From contig CAJOEB010000033.1 of NCBI GenBank assembly GCA_905233775.1, positions 1-8,052 on the forward strand: a DNA stretch of 8,052 nt, given 5' to 3'. The DNA is from an uncultured Alphaproteobacteria bacterium. Its GTDB lineage: Bacteria > Pseudomonadota > Alphaproteobacteria > UBA3830. A model generated the notes under the pieces. That model had not been told where the DNA came from and made no database searches. It saw only the letters and a program-made list of their open reading frames with translations. This document shows positions 1 through 6,416 of the stretch, in pieces. Both the position numbers and the translations under genes were made by a program. Position 1 is the stretch's first letter; the number at the start of each line of letters is the position of its first letter.

Positions 1-2
1 TA

Positions 3-776
3 CTTCAAGCAGCGGATTATAACGTCGAAAAAGCGCAAATGGGTATCGTTTATATTGATGAAATAGATAAAATCTCGAAAAAGACCGACAATCCATCAAT
101 TACCAGAGATGTTTCAGGAGAAGGCGTACAGCAGGCTCTGTTGAAAATTATGGAAGGAACGGTTTCATCTGTTCCGCCTCAAGGAGGAAGAAAGCATCCT
201 CAGCAGGAGTTTTTGCACGTCGATACGACCAATATATTGTTTATTTGCGGAGGTGCATTCGCAGGTTTAGATAAGATTATAGCGGCGCGTGGCGATACTT
301 CTTCAATAGGTTTTGGAGCAGATGTGAAAGACAAAGATGATCGTCAGATTGGTGAGCTGTTTGAAAAAGTCGAACCGGAAGATTTGCTGAAATATGGTCT
401 TATTCCAGAATTTATCGGACGATTGCCGGTAATTGCTACCTTAAATGATCTTGATGAAAAAGCACTTATATCAATTTTAACAGAACCAAAAAACGCATTG
501 GTAAAACAATATCAGCAGTTATTCAGTATGGAAGGTGTTTCTCTCGTTTTCGAAGAAGAAGCTATAGCGGCAGTCGCAAGATTAGCTCTCGAAAGAAAAA
601 CAGGAGCGCGCGGTCTTCGTTCGATAATGGAGTCAATTTTATTAGATGTAATGTACGAGCTACCTTCATATAAAAATATAGAAGAAGTCATAATTTCAAA
701 AGAAGTTATTGAAGGAACCAGCAAACCTATATTAAAATATTCAGACTCTAAGAATAGTGTTTGTGTTGGGAGTTAA
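3..776 (+). CDS. clpX: ATP-dependent Clp protease ATP-binding subunit ClpX (3' part, N-terminus cut by window edge)
   Basis: ClpX is the AAA+ unfoldase that recognises tagged or misfolded cytoplasmic proteins and threads them into the ClpP peptidase. The reading frame is open from base 3, 12 codons before the first internal ATG, and those codons ([12 protein letters not shown]) match ClpX, so the ATG at 39 is not the start. Visible in the 257-residue fragment: Walker [10 protein letters not shown] (15-23), the RKH substrate-gripping loop (63-65), sensor 1 [10 protein letters not shown] (75-84), the IGF loop that docks on ClpP (102-104), the arginine-finger segment GLIPEFIGR (132-140) and sensor 2 GARGLRS (about 201-207). 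The zinc-binding N-domain, Walker A and GYVG pore loop lie outside the window. A Met precedes the Walker B strand where Arg is common. The TAA stop at 774-776 is 3 bases before lon, suggesting co-transcription. Family assignment is essentially certain. Confidence 0.98.
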   Translation, partial: LQAADYNVEKAQMGIVYIDEIDKISKKTDNPSITRDVSGEGVQQALLKIMEGTVSSVPPQGGRKHPQQEFLHVDTTNILFICGGAFAGLDKIIAARGDTSSIGFGADVKDKDDRQIGELFEKVEPEDLLKYGLIPEFIGRLPVIATLNDLDEKALISILTEPKNALVKQYQQLFSMEGVSLVFEEEAIAAVARLALERKTGARGLRSIMESILLDVMYELPSYKNIEEVIISKEVIEGTSKPILKYSDSKNSVCVGS

Positions 777-779
777 AAC

Positions 780-3143
780 TTGGATAACGACAATAACATT
801 TGTCCGGTGCTTTCTATCAGGGATCTTGTAGTTTTCCCTCATATTGTTGTTCCGCTTTTTGTGGGAAGAGAAAAATCCATTAATGCGCTTAATGCAGCGA
901 TGGAAGGCAATAAAAAAATTGTTCTTCTCACGCAAAAGAGCTTGCAAAATGATGATCCGGCCTATGATGATTTATATCATGTCGGTGTTTTAGGAAGTAT
1001 ATTGCAACTTCTGCGACTTCCTGATAATACGGTAAAAATTCTCATAGAAGGACTTGATCGCGTAAAAGCGACTGAATGTGTATCCGATACCGATTATTTC
1101 TCCGTTAAATACGAGGTTTTGGAAGCAGAACAAAACGAAGATGTAATGGAGATTGAAGCATATCGCAGAACAGCTATAGATATGTTCGAAAATTATTCCA
1201 AACTAAATCGGCGTATTTCTCCTGATATAGTAAATGCCGCAAAAGGTATGGAGTCAGTCAATGATTTGATCGACATTATATCTGCGCATATGGTTCTTCG
1301 AATAAAGGAAAAGCAACTTCTTTTGGAAGAAACAAGCACAATAAAGCGTTTTAATAAGCTCTTATCTTTCATGGAGTCCGAAATTGACGTGATAAATGTT
1401 GAGCGAAAAATCCGCAGTCGCGTTAAGAAGCAAATGGAACGCAGTCAGAAGGAATATTATCTCAATGAGCAAATAAAGGCGATCCAAAAAGAGCTCGGAG
1501 ATCCTGATGAAGTAGTTGACGAGATAAAAGAGTTTGAAAATCGTGCGAAAAGTGTGAAATTTACAAAAGAAGCTCGTGAAAAGTTTAATTCTGAGCTCAA
1601 AAAGTTGCGAAATATGCCAAATATGTCTCCTGAAGCTACAGTCGTACGAAACTATTTGGATTGGCTTATAACTATTCCATGGAAACAGAAAACAAAAATC
1701 AAAAAAGATCTGAAAGAAGCAAAGAAAATTCTTGATAAAGACCATTATGGTTTAGATAAAATCAAAGAAAGGATTATTGAATTTCTTGCAGTACAAAATC
1801 GTGTTGGTAAAGTTAAAGGCACTGTTCTTTGCTTTGTAGGACCTCCGGGAGTTGGAAAAACATCGCTTGCGAAATCGATTGCAAAAGCAACAGGCAGAAA
1901 CTACGTAAAAATGTCGCTCGGTGGCGTTCATGATGAGTCTGAAATAAGAGGACATCGCAGAACATATATCGGTTCTATGCCGGGAAAAATTATATCGTGT
2001 ATGAAGAAAGCGAAGTCATCAAATCCTTTGTTTTTGCTTGATGAGTTGGACAAAGTCGGTTCGGATTGGAAGGGAGATCCGTCAAGTGCATTGCTGGAAG
2101 TTTTAGATCCTGAACAGAGCGCCAATTTCAACGACCACTATATTGAGGTGGATTATGATCTATCCGACGTAATGTTTGTCGCAACCGCTAATAGCTTTAA
2201 TATGCCAAGTCCGTTGCTGGATCGTTTGGAAATCATCAAATTATCAGGATACACGGAAATCGAGAAATTGGAGATAGCAAAACGGCATTTGATCGAAAAA
2301 AATCGAAAAGACGGTGGATTATCGAGCAGTGAGCTAACAATTGATGACGATGCTATTATGGTATTGATCCAAAATTACACTCGTGAAGCGGGAGTACGTG
2401 CTCTTGAGCGCGAAATAGCAAATATCGTTCGTAAATCGGTAAAAGAAATAGAAGAAAGCGATAAAAAAACAAAGAACATACATGTTACTGTCGATAATTT
2501 AGAGAAGTACGCTGGCCCTAAGAAGTTTAAGCGCCTGGGATTAGAGGATAAAAACCTCGTTGGTGTAGTAACCGGTATGGCATGGACGGAAGTCGGTGGC
2601 GAGTTGCTCTCCATTGAAGCAATCAGCGTTCCGGGAAAGGGAAAAACCACATTAACCGGAAAATTAGGCGATGTTATGCAGGAATCTGTTCACGCAGCAA
2701 TCAGTTTTGTCAGATCAAGAGCCGAGCACTATGGCATCGATCCGAAAGTTTTCGAGAATACAGACTTCCATGTGCATGTTCCTGAGGGAGCCACACCAAA
2801 AGATGGACCTTCTGCGGGCGTTGCGATGGTTACCAGCATTGTTTCAACATTAACGTCAACACCTGTTCGAAAAGATGTTGCTATGACAGGCGAAATAACT
2901 TTGCGCGGTCGTGTATTGCCAATCGGAGGATTGAAAGAGAAATTGCTGGCAGCGCACAGGGAAGGTATCAAGACGGTTATTATTCCGATGGAAAATGAAT
3001 CCGATTTGCAAGAGATTCCTGAAAGTGTACTGAGCAATCTCAATGTGGTAAAAGCAGAGACTGCTGATGATGTGTTGAAAACCGCCTTGGTGGGAAATAT
3101 AACCAAAAAGACGGTATTGGCGCACGCTCCGACAGTGCAGTAG
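780..3143 (+). CDS. lon: Lon protease (ATP-dependent Ser/Lys protease, S16)
   Basis: Lon is a cytoplasmic homohexamer that degrades damaged and short-lived regulatory proteins. The protein has 787 residues, close to the 784 of E. coli Lon. Order of parts: N-terminal LON substrate-binding domain (about 1-195), a helical linker rich in charged residues (about 200-300), the AAA+ module with Walker A GPPGVGKT (354-361), Walker B with D421-E422, arginine finger in LLDR (about 482) and sensor 2 R540, then the peptidase domain with catalytic Ser678 in DGPSAG and Lys721 in GGLKEK. The Ser-Lys spacing of 43 equals that of E. coli. All catalytic residues are intact. The start is TTG at 780; GGGAG at 768-772, inside the end of clpX, lies 7 bases upstream, and an in-frame ATG start is lacking. 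Translation may be coupled to clpX. It is followed by a likely terminator; no HU gene follows. Confidence 0.98.
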   Translation: MDNDNNICPVLSIRDLVVFPHIVVPLFVGREKSINALNAAMEGNKKIVLLTQKSLQNDDPAYDDLYHVGVLGSILQLLRLPDNTVKILIEGLDRVKATECVSDTDYFSVKYEVLEAEQNEDVMEIEAYRRTAIDMFENYSKLNRRISPDIVNAAKGMESVNDLIDIISAHMVLRIKEKQLLLEETSTIKRFNKLLSFMESEIDVINVERKIRSRVKKQMERSQKEYYLNEQIKAIQKELGDPDEVVDEIKEFENRAKSVKFTKEAREKFNSELKKLRNMPNMSPEATVVRNYLDWLITIPWKQKTKIKKDLKEAKKILDKDHYGLDKIKERIIEFLAVQNRVGKVKGTVLCFVGPPGVGKTSLAKSIAKATGRNYVKMSLGGVHDESEIRGHRRTYIGSMPGKIISCMKKAKSSNPLFLLDELDKVGSDWKGDPSSALLEVLDPEQSANFNDHYIEVDYDLSDVMFVATANSFNMPSPLLDRLEIIKLSGYTEIEKLEIAKRHLIEKNRKDGGLSSSELTIDDDAIMVLIQNYTREAGVRALEREIANIVRKSVKEIEESDKKTKNIHVTVDNLEKYAGPKKFKRLGLEDKNLVGVVTGMAWTEVGGELLSIEAISVPGKGKTTLTGKLGDVMQESVHAAISFVRSRAEHYGIDPKVFENTDFHVHVPEGATPKDGPSAGVAMVTSIVSTLTSTPVRKDVAMTGEITLRGRVLPIGGLKEKLLAAHREGIKTVIIPMENESDLQEIPESVLSNLNVVKAETADDVLKTALVGNITKKTVLAHAPTVQ

Positions 3144-3181
3144 CAGTAATACAGAATAATACAATAAAAATATACATCCGC

Positions 3182-3238
3182 GAAAACTTTAAGTCGATTT
3201 GAATTGAATACTTGAGTTTCTTTATTGTTTCTTTTTTT
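3182..3238 (+). terminator. probable intrinsic terminator of clpX-lon
   Basis: Bases 3182-3193 can pair with 3211-3220 (GAAAACTTTAAG against CTTGAGTTTC, with small bulges and one G-T pair), leaving a 17-base loop. It is followed by a T-rich run that ends in seven Ts (3232-3238). The stem is AT-rich and imperfect, so this is plausible rather than strong. Its position 38 bases after the lon stop fits. Confidence 0.42.
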
Positions 3239-3261
3239 ATTGTCGGATCGTTATTTTGAAC

Positions 3262-3270
3262 TGATATAAT
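3262..3270 (+). promoter_or_regulatory. extended -10 promoter-like site
   Basis: TGATATAAT is a perfect extended -10 (TG, one base, TATAAT). The only -35-like sequence is TTGTCG at 3240-3245, 19 bases upstream, which is too far to be good. It could serve as a second, constitutive promoter for the downstream gene, or start a short RNA ending near 3428. In AT-rich DNA such a site can also arise by chance. Confidence 0.3.
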
Positions 3271-3298
3271 CGAAATTGATATAAAAGTCACAGCAAAC

Positions 3299-3320
3299 TC
3301 TTGTAATTAAGTTTACAAGA
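3299..3320 (+). terminator. small hairpin, possible weak terminator or attenuator
   Basis: TCTTGTAA (3299-3306) and TTACAAGA (3313-3320) form a perfect 8-bp stem with a 6-base loop, followed two bases later by TTTTT (3323-3327). The stem has only two G-C pairs. It could be a second terminator for read-through from lon, or act on transcripts from the site at 3262. Confidence 0.35.
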
Positions 3321-3330
3321 ACTTTTTCAT

Positions 3331-3421
3331 TAGAGATCTTGCAAAAGTCGAAGATGGCATTTGGAAAACGCTGATTATCAGTACACAAAAAACGCCTAAA
3401 ATGGTTTTCGCAAAATCTCTA
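3331..3421. repeat. 91-bp inverted-repeat element, MITE-like
   Basis: The ends read TAGAGATCTTGC-AAAAG inward from the left (3331-3347) and TAGAGATTTTGCGAAAAC inward from the right (3421 back to 3404). They match except for one substitution and one extra base over about 16 positions. Taking GAGAT as the true end, a TA dinucleotide flanks both sides, as expected for TA-duplicating transposons such as IS630/Tc1 or some IS5-family members. An inner pair GAAAAC (3364-3369) and GTTTTC (3405-3410) can also form. There is no coding capacity. Because the right end is followed by TTTTTT (3422-3427), the folded RNA might instead act as a long-looped terminator. The mobile origin is inferred from symmetry alone. 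Confidence 0.45.
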
Positions 3422-3440
3422 TTTTTTATTCCAAGAAATA

Positions 3441-3467
3441 TTGACAATGGGGGGGGGAAGATATACT
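3441..3467 (+). promoter_or_regulatory. sigma70-type promoter with a G9 spacer, candidate phase-variable promoter
   Basis: The -35 is TTGACA (3441-3446), a perfect consensus. The best -10 is TATACT (3462-3467), five of six matches. The spacer is 15 bases: AT, nine Gs, AAGA. Fifteen is shorter than the optimal 17, so the present G9 state is predicted to be weak, with G10 or G11 restoring 16 or 17. Poly-G or poly-C tracts between -35 and -10 are known switches, for example Neisseria porA. Transcription would start near 3474, giving a leader of about 53 bases to the ATG at 3527. The promoter reading is fairly secure from sequence; the switching is inferred. Confidence 0.6.
3449..3457. repeat. 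homopolymeric G9 tract
   Basis: This run of nine Gs lies in strongly AT-rich non-coding DNA. No comparable G or C run occurs elsewhere in the window; the next longest are the G5 and C5 runs of the tRNA acceptor and T stems. Such tracts change length by slipped-strand mispairing. Its length in this sequence may also be uncertain, because homopolymers are error-prone to read. Confidence 0.9.
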
Positions 3468-3526
3468 AGTTATCGCTTCAATAAAGTCAAATTTTGTGTT
3501 GAATAGTTAACTTATGGAGGTAATCA

Positions 3527-5776
3527 ATGAAAAAATGGATTATAACTTCGGTTTGTTTTATCTGTTTTTGTAGTACAAATGTTCCAAATGTTATAAATGC
3601 GATGGATGCAACAGAGAGCGCAAGAATAGGTGCAGAATATTTGTCTCAAATAAAAGAGCTGAAACGTGTACAACAAGAACATTTTAGCATATTAGAGTTG
3701 CGTAATAAAATCGAACGCGAGCTTATGGCAGATATGCGAGCAACTGGAGATCAAGAGTTAATAGCAGAAATTGATCACAGAAGTCATTTTTGTGTATCAG
3801 GTTTCAGAGGTTTTTGCTATTTTGCTTTCGGGATGCCAAATAGACGTCTTTTATGCCAAGAAATTGCAGATTGCGAATATATTCTATTAAATAAATACGT
3901 AAGATTATTCGATAATGTTCTTGCTGGAGGAGATCCTAAATGGGAATTCTTAAAAGAACAAATAAGTAATAGACCTGCTTCAAGTATTTTCAACTATTTT
4001 CTTAATTCACATAAATATGAAACCGAAGATATTTGTCCATATGAATTTGTAAAATCAAATCCGCTAACTAAAGACATAGTTGATCATATGTATGAGGAAT
4101 TCGCAGATTGGACAGATTCAAAGTTAGATGATTTATATGAAAAATATTATAAAAAATTAAATGTTGATAACAAAACGTGGGAATTTTTTAGATGGGCATG
4201 TTTCTCAGATAAGATTCCACATATATACCACTCATCTATTCCATCTGACACAAATTTTTATCCGGAATATAATCAAAGGCTCAACAAGGCTCTTAAACGA
4301 CATGGTGAACTAAAAGAACAGGTAGAAATTCTTGACAGAATATTTGTTGAAGCTGAATTAGCTGATATTCATGAAAGAGCGATATCCAATAAAATTGCTT
4401 GGTATCTTAGAAAGCATGAAGCAATCTGTAATGATGCTTTAAATAGATCCAAAAAAGAAGAACTAGAGCAAGAGGTTTATGATGCATCTCGCGCTTTGAC
4501 GCCAAATGAACTGAAAGATGTAACGCCGCTAATGTCTATGATTGCTCAAAAACATGGTATATCTGACGTAAGAGTAATCGATGCGGAAAGTTTGATAACG
4601 AGTATGCATCTTCCTGAACCGGAGAAACAACGCTTGTTGTATCTATTAAAGCACGGATCTCAAGAAGAAATAGATGCTGAAATCCATCGATTTTTAGACG
4701 AATCGGAATTTTCCGATATTATTATATCTCAATCGCTTATGAGATACTCTAATATTAGGAATGATGTAACTAGTGCTCTATTGTGGGGAGCTCATTATTC
4801 TCCAATTTACAGAGATCAAATACTTACACTCATCGCTTGGTCAAGAGTAACCGAACCAGCATTATATGATATAGAAAAATATGGTCTACCTACAAATCCA
4901 GGTCACTATCAAAGAAAAATAAGCTTTAATGCAACGTTGGAAGGATCAAATGTCAGTTATTATAATGATAATAATATAAATTATAATAATATAAATATGA
5001 ATTTTCTTGAGGTAGCATATTTATATGGAATATCGTTATATACGTCTAACCATGTAGCTCTTTTTTATGATCCTAATCGAAAAGCTATTTTTCATGAAAT
5101 AGGACATGTAATATCTGGAAATATAGGATATATAATCGATACAGAAGAATCTTCCAGACAAAAAACTATGGATATAGCAGCAGAATCAGTTATTCGTCGA
5201 AAAGATAAAAGCATGATTGCAGAAAATATGGCATTTCTTCGTTCATTACCGGTAGATAAGATAGATCAGCTAAGAGAAGAGGTCAATTTAATCTTCTCTA
5301 AATCGGGTATTCGGGGTCTTCAATTAGAAATATCAGATAACACTGAATTTTTGGAAACTATAGAAAGATTATATACGTCCGATTCTATGTTTACTAATGT
5401 TGCCCTGGTACAAAATACAACAGAGTTAATGCAAATTTTGGGTCTGTTTAGTCATACACATAAAGGTAATCATGTTCTTTATATAAATAAGTTATCTGAT
5501 GCAGCAGTAAACGCTTTTGCGAAGCGACCAATTCGTGTTGACCATGATGGTGAAACTTCAAATGAAAATGACCCTTCTAATTTAAAAAGATCTGAATTAT
5601 TTGAAGATATAATGAGAAGATTGAAACCTGCAGCAAAAAGAGAACTAAACTTGGATTTTTATAAGGCACTTATATCCGCCTTTGGTATGAATGCAAGCGA
5701 ATATTTCGATCGTGACAGTACTGCTATTGTACCATTACATTATTACTCTCGATATAGTTCGTTATTTGAACATTAA
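3527..5776 (+). CDS. secreted protein of unknown family with HEIGH zinc-metallopeptidase-like motif
   Basis: I do not recognise this 749-residue protein. Residues 1-25 form a Sec signal peptide: MKKW, a hydrophobic core (5-15), and a probable cut after INA at 25. No further membrane segment is evident, so export to the periplasm or beyond is likely. The mature part is largely charged and helical. Its seven Cys (89, 97, 110, 116, 170, 225, 301) all lie before residue 302, compatible with disulfides. HEIGH at 523-527 fits the HExxH zinc site; the third ligand is unclear, with E553 (in DIAAES) or E633 (in TELMQILG) as candidates. An Asn/Tyr-rich stretch (about 478-492) contains a pentapeptide repeat. 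The ATG at 3527 follows GGAGG (3516-3520) by 6 bases. Composition appears more AT-rich than the flanking housekeeping genes. Alone between lon and the tRNA, it looks lineage-specific. A role as a secreted protease or effector is inference. Confidence 0.9.
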   Translation: MKKWIITSVCFICFCSTNVPNVINAMDATESARIGAEYLSQIKELKRVQQEHFSILELRNKIERELMADMRATGDQELIAEIDHRSHFCVSGFRGFCYFAFGMPNRRLLCQEIADCEYILLNKYVRLFDNVLAGGDPKWEFLKEQISNRPASSIFNYFLNSHKYETEDICPYEFVKSNPLTKDIVDHMYEEFADWTDSKLDDLYEKYYKKLNVDNKTWEFFRWACFSDKIPHIYHSSIPSDTNFYPEYNQRLNKALKRHGELKEQVEILDRIFVEAELADIHERAISNKIAWYLRKHEAICNDALNRSKKEELEQEVYDASRALTPNELKDVTPLMSMIAQKHGISDVRVIDAESLITSMHLPEPEKQRLLYLLKHGSQEEIDAEIHRFLDESEFSDIIISQSLMRYSNIRNDVTSALLWGAHYSPIYRDQILTLIAWSRVTEPALYDIEKYGLPTNPGHYQRKISFNATLEGSNVSYYNDNNINYNNINMNFLEVAYLYGISLYTSNHVALFYDPNRKAIFHEIGHVISGNIGYIIDTEESSRQKTMDIAAESVIRRKDKSMIAENMAFLRSLPVDKIDQLREEVNLIFSKSGIRGLQLEISDNTEFLETIERLYTSDSMFTNVALVQNTTELMQILGLFSHTHKGNHVLYINKLSDAAVNAFAKRPIRVDHDGETSNENDPSNLKRSELFEDIMRRLKPAAKRELNLDFYKALISAFGMNASEYFDRDSTAIVPLHYYSRYSSLFEH
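4968..4997 (+). repeat. in-frame 15-bp tandem duplication inside the secreted-protein gene
   Basis: Two 15-bp units, ATAATAATATAAATT and ATAATAATATAAATA, stand head to tail with one difference. The period is a multiple of three, so copy changes keep the frame. They encode the pentapeptides DNNIN and YNNIN (residues 481-490), in a low-complexity Asn-rich linker about 33 residues before the HEIGH motif. Confidence 0.85.
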
Positions 5777-5898
5777 ATACATTATGTACATCAATAGCCG
5801 ATGTTTCAAATATGTTTAGAAAATATATAAAAAAACAAGAGTACTATATCATGTTGAATATTTGATTTTTTTATACTATTGTAACGTCATCTGTTTTT

Positions 5899-5944
5899 TT
5901 TGCTTTTTGTTTATATATTTGTTTATATGTTTACGAAAAGCAAA
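5899..5944. repeat. 12-bp dyad enclosing 12-bp-period direct repeats, upstream of tRNA-Trp
   Basis: TTTGCTTTTTGT (5899-5910) pairs with ACGAAAAGCAAA (5933-5944) over 12 positions with one G-T pair, around a 22-base AT-only loop apart from two Gs. Overlapping this, TTTGTTTATAT occurs twice (5906-5916 and 5918-5928) with a period of 12. No T run follows the right arm, so it does not look like an intrinsic terminator on the + strand. It overlaps the probable tRNA promoter and could be a binding site. The rest of 5777-5952 is AT-rich; it shows only a weak 5-bp stem at 5788-5804 and no clear terminator for the upstream gene. Confidence 0.5.
5900..5929 (+). promoter_or_regulatory. possible promoter for tRNA-Trp-secE-nusG
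   Basis: TTGCTT (5900-5905) and TATATG (5924-5929) are separated by 18 bases and would start transcription about 17 bases before the tRNA. Both hexamers deviate from consensus and the region is AT-rich, so other pairs are possible. A promoter is expected here because the upstream gene ends 176 bases before the tRNA. Confidence 0.3.
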
Positions 5945-5952
5945 TTAGCAGT

Positions 5953-6030
5953 AGGGGGATAGCTCAATTAGGTTAGAGTGGCGGTCTCCAAAACCGCAGG
6001 TTGGGGGTTCGATTCCCTCTCCCCCTGCCA
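5953..6030 (+). tRNA. tRNA-Trp (anticodon CCA)
   Basis: The sequence folds as a full cloverleaf: acceptor stem AGGGGGA with TCCCCCT, D arm GCTC...GAGT, anticodon stem GCGGT with ACCGC around the loop CTCCAAA, anticodon CCA at 5988-5990, a 5-base variable region, and T arm GGGGG-TTCGATT-CCCTC with one G-T pair. The discriminator base is G (6027) and the 3' CCA is encoded (6028-6030). It decodes UGG. It lies 86 bases before secE with no terminator between, and tRNA-Trp upstream of secE-nusG is a common alphaproteobacterial order, so the transcript is probably shared and processed. Confidence 0.97.
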
Positions 6031-6100
6031 AAACAGAAAACGCAGAAGTATGCGAAGTAGCGCAAACACGTGAAAAAAAAATTGCGAAAGTGTTATATGA

Positions 6101-6107
6101 AAGAAGG
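6101..6107 (+). promoter_or_regulatory. ribosome binding site that decides the secE start
   Basis: AAGAAGG lies 9 bases before the ATG at 6117. It sits inside the longer reading frame that would begin at the GTG at 6090, which has no purine-rich site at proper distance. This favours the ATG. Confidence 0.6.
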
Positions 6108-6116
6108 TTTTTTAAT

Positions 6117-6296
6117 ATGATCAGTCCGGCAGACTTTGTTAGTCAAGTTAGACGCGAGTTACAAAGAGTTACATGGCCAACGCAAAGAGAGACTATCGGC
6201 ATGGCAGTAGCGGTGGTAGTAATGGTTATCTGTTCCATGATATACTTTTTTGCGGCTGATAGTGTTGTTTGTTTCGTTTTAGAAAAGATTTTATAG
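6117..6296 (+). CDS. secE: preprotein translocase subunit SecE
   Basis: SecE is the small essential inner-membrane subunit that clamps SecY in the SecYEG export channel. The 59-residue protein has the amphipathic segment of the family with the VTWPTQRET motif (18-26), followed by one transmembrane helix (about 28-50) and a short tail. This is the short single-span form usual outside enterobacteria. A GTG at 6090 would add nine residues (MLYERRFFN), but the ATG at 6117 has the better ribosome binding site and gives the usual N-terminus. It is followed by nusG after 120 bases, and the genes are probably co-transcribed with the upstream tRNA. Confident on family, fairly confident on start. Confidence 0.95.
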   Translation: MISPADFVSQVRRELQRVTWPTQRETIGMAVAVVVMVICSMIYFFAADSVVCFVLEKIL

Positions 6297-6345
6297 AAAT
6301 AATAAAGATATTTATAATAGAAGAATAGAAGAGATATTTTAAAGT

Positions 6346-6367
6346 ATTTATATAAGATTTATATAAG
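6346..6367 (+). repeat. 11-bp perfect tandem duplication in the secE-nusG spacer
   Basis: ATTTATATAAG occurs twice in direct succession (6346-6356 and 6357-6367). It lies in a purine-rich, AT-rich spacer of 120 bases that shows no gene and no terminator. It is probably a slippage product; it helps make this spacer longer than is usual between these genes. Confidence 0.8.
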
Positions 6368-6416
6368 AAAGATTTAAGTAAGAGCGTAAGCAGAAGTAGA
6401 AAGAAGGAATACGGCA

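Larger units (their letters stand above)
3144..3526. other. 383-base intergenic region between lon and the secreted-protein gene
   Basis: No convincing coding sequence is visible on either strand. The stretch is AT-rich and unusually full of structure: a likely lon terminator (3182-3238), a 10-bp perfect inverted repeat ACAATAAAAA (3161-3170) and TTTTTATTGT (3234-3243) around it, an extended -10 site (3262-3270), a small hairpin (3299-3320), a 91-bp inverted-repeat element (3331-3421), a promoter with a G9 spacer (3441-3467), and a good ribosome binding site GGAGG (3516-3520). Proteobacteria often carry the HU gene after lon, and no trace of it is recognisable here. Confidence 0.7.

Noticed and set aside
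39..41. ATG at 39 as a gene start
   Set aside because: The frame is open back to base 3 and the upstream codons match ClpX; the ATG is internal, just before Walker B.
2671..2853. 60-codon + strand frame within lon, and the many minus-strand frames across lon, nusG, rplM and rpsI
   Set aside because: They overlap highly conserved genes in other frames and show no family resemblance or ribosome binding site.
3040..3291. Minus-strand frame of 83 codons covering the end of lon and the intergenic region
   Set aside because: It overlaps the conserved lon end and its likely terminator; the composition reflects AT-rich DNA and no recognisable motif is present.
3331..3421. CRISPR-like or riboswitch reading of the repeat region
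   Set aside because: There is one inverted pair only, no regularly spaced direct repeats, and no recognisable riboswitch core.
3536..3571. Lipoprotein signal peptide on the secreted protein (Cys at 10, 13 and 15)
   Set aside because: None of these Cys is preceded by a proper lipobox (L-[AS]-[GA]-C); a standard cut after residue 25 fits better.
5788..5804. ACATC...GATGT stem as terminator of the secreted-protein gene
   Set aside because: It has only 5 base pairs and no T run follows; the T run at 5866-5872 is too far away and has no proper stem before it.
5953..6030. tRNA-Trp as an integration (att) site for the island
   Set aside because: No second copy of the tRNA 3' end and no integrase gene are seen in the window.
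6090..6116. Longer secE reading frame starting at GTG 6090
   Set aside because: It adds MLYERRFFN, has no ribosome binding site at a fitting distance, and overlaps the site AAGAAGG that serves the ATG at 6117.
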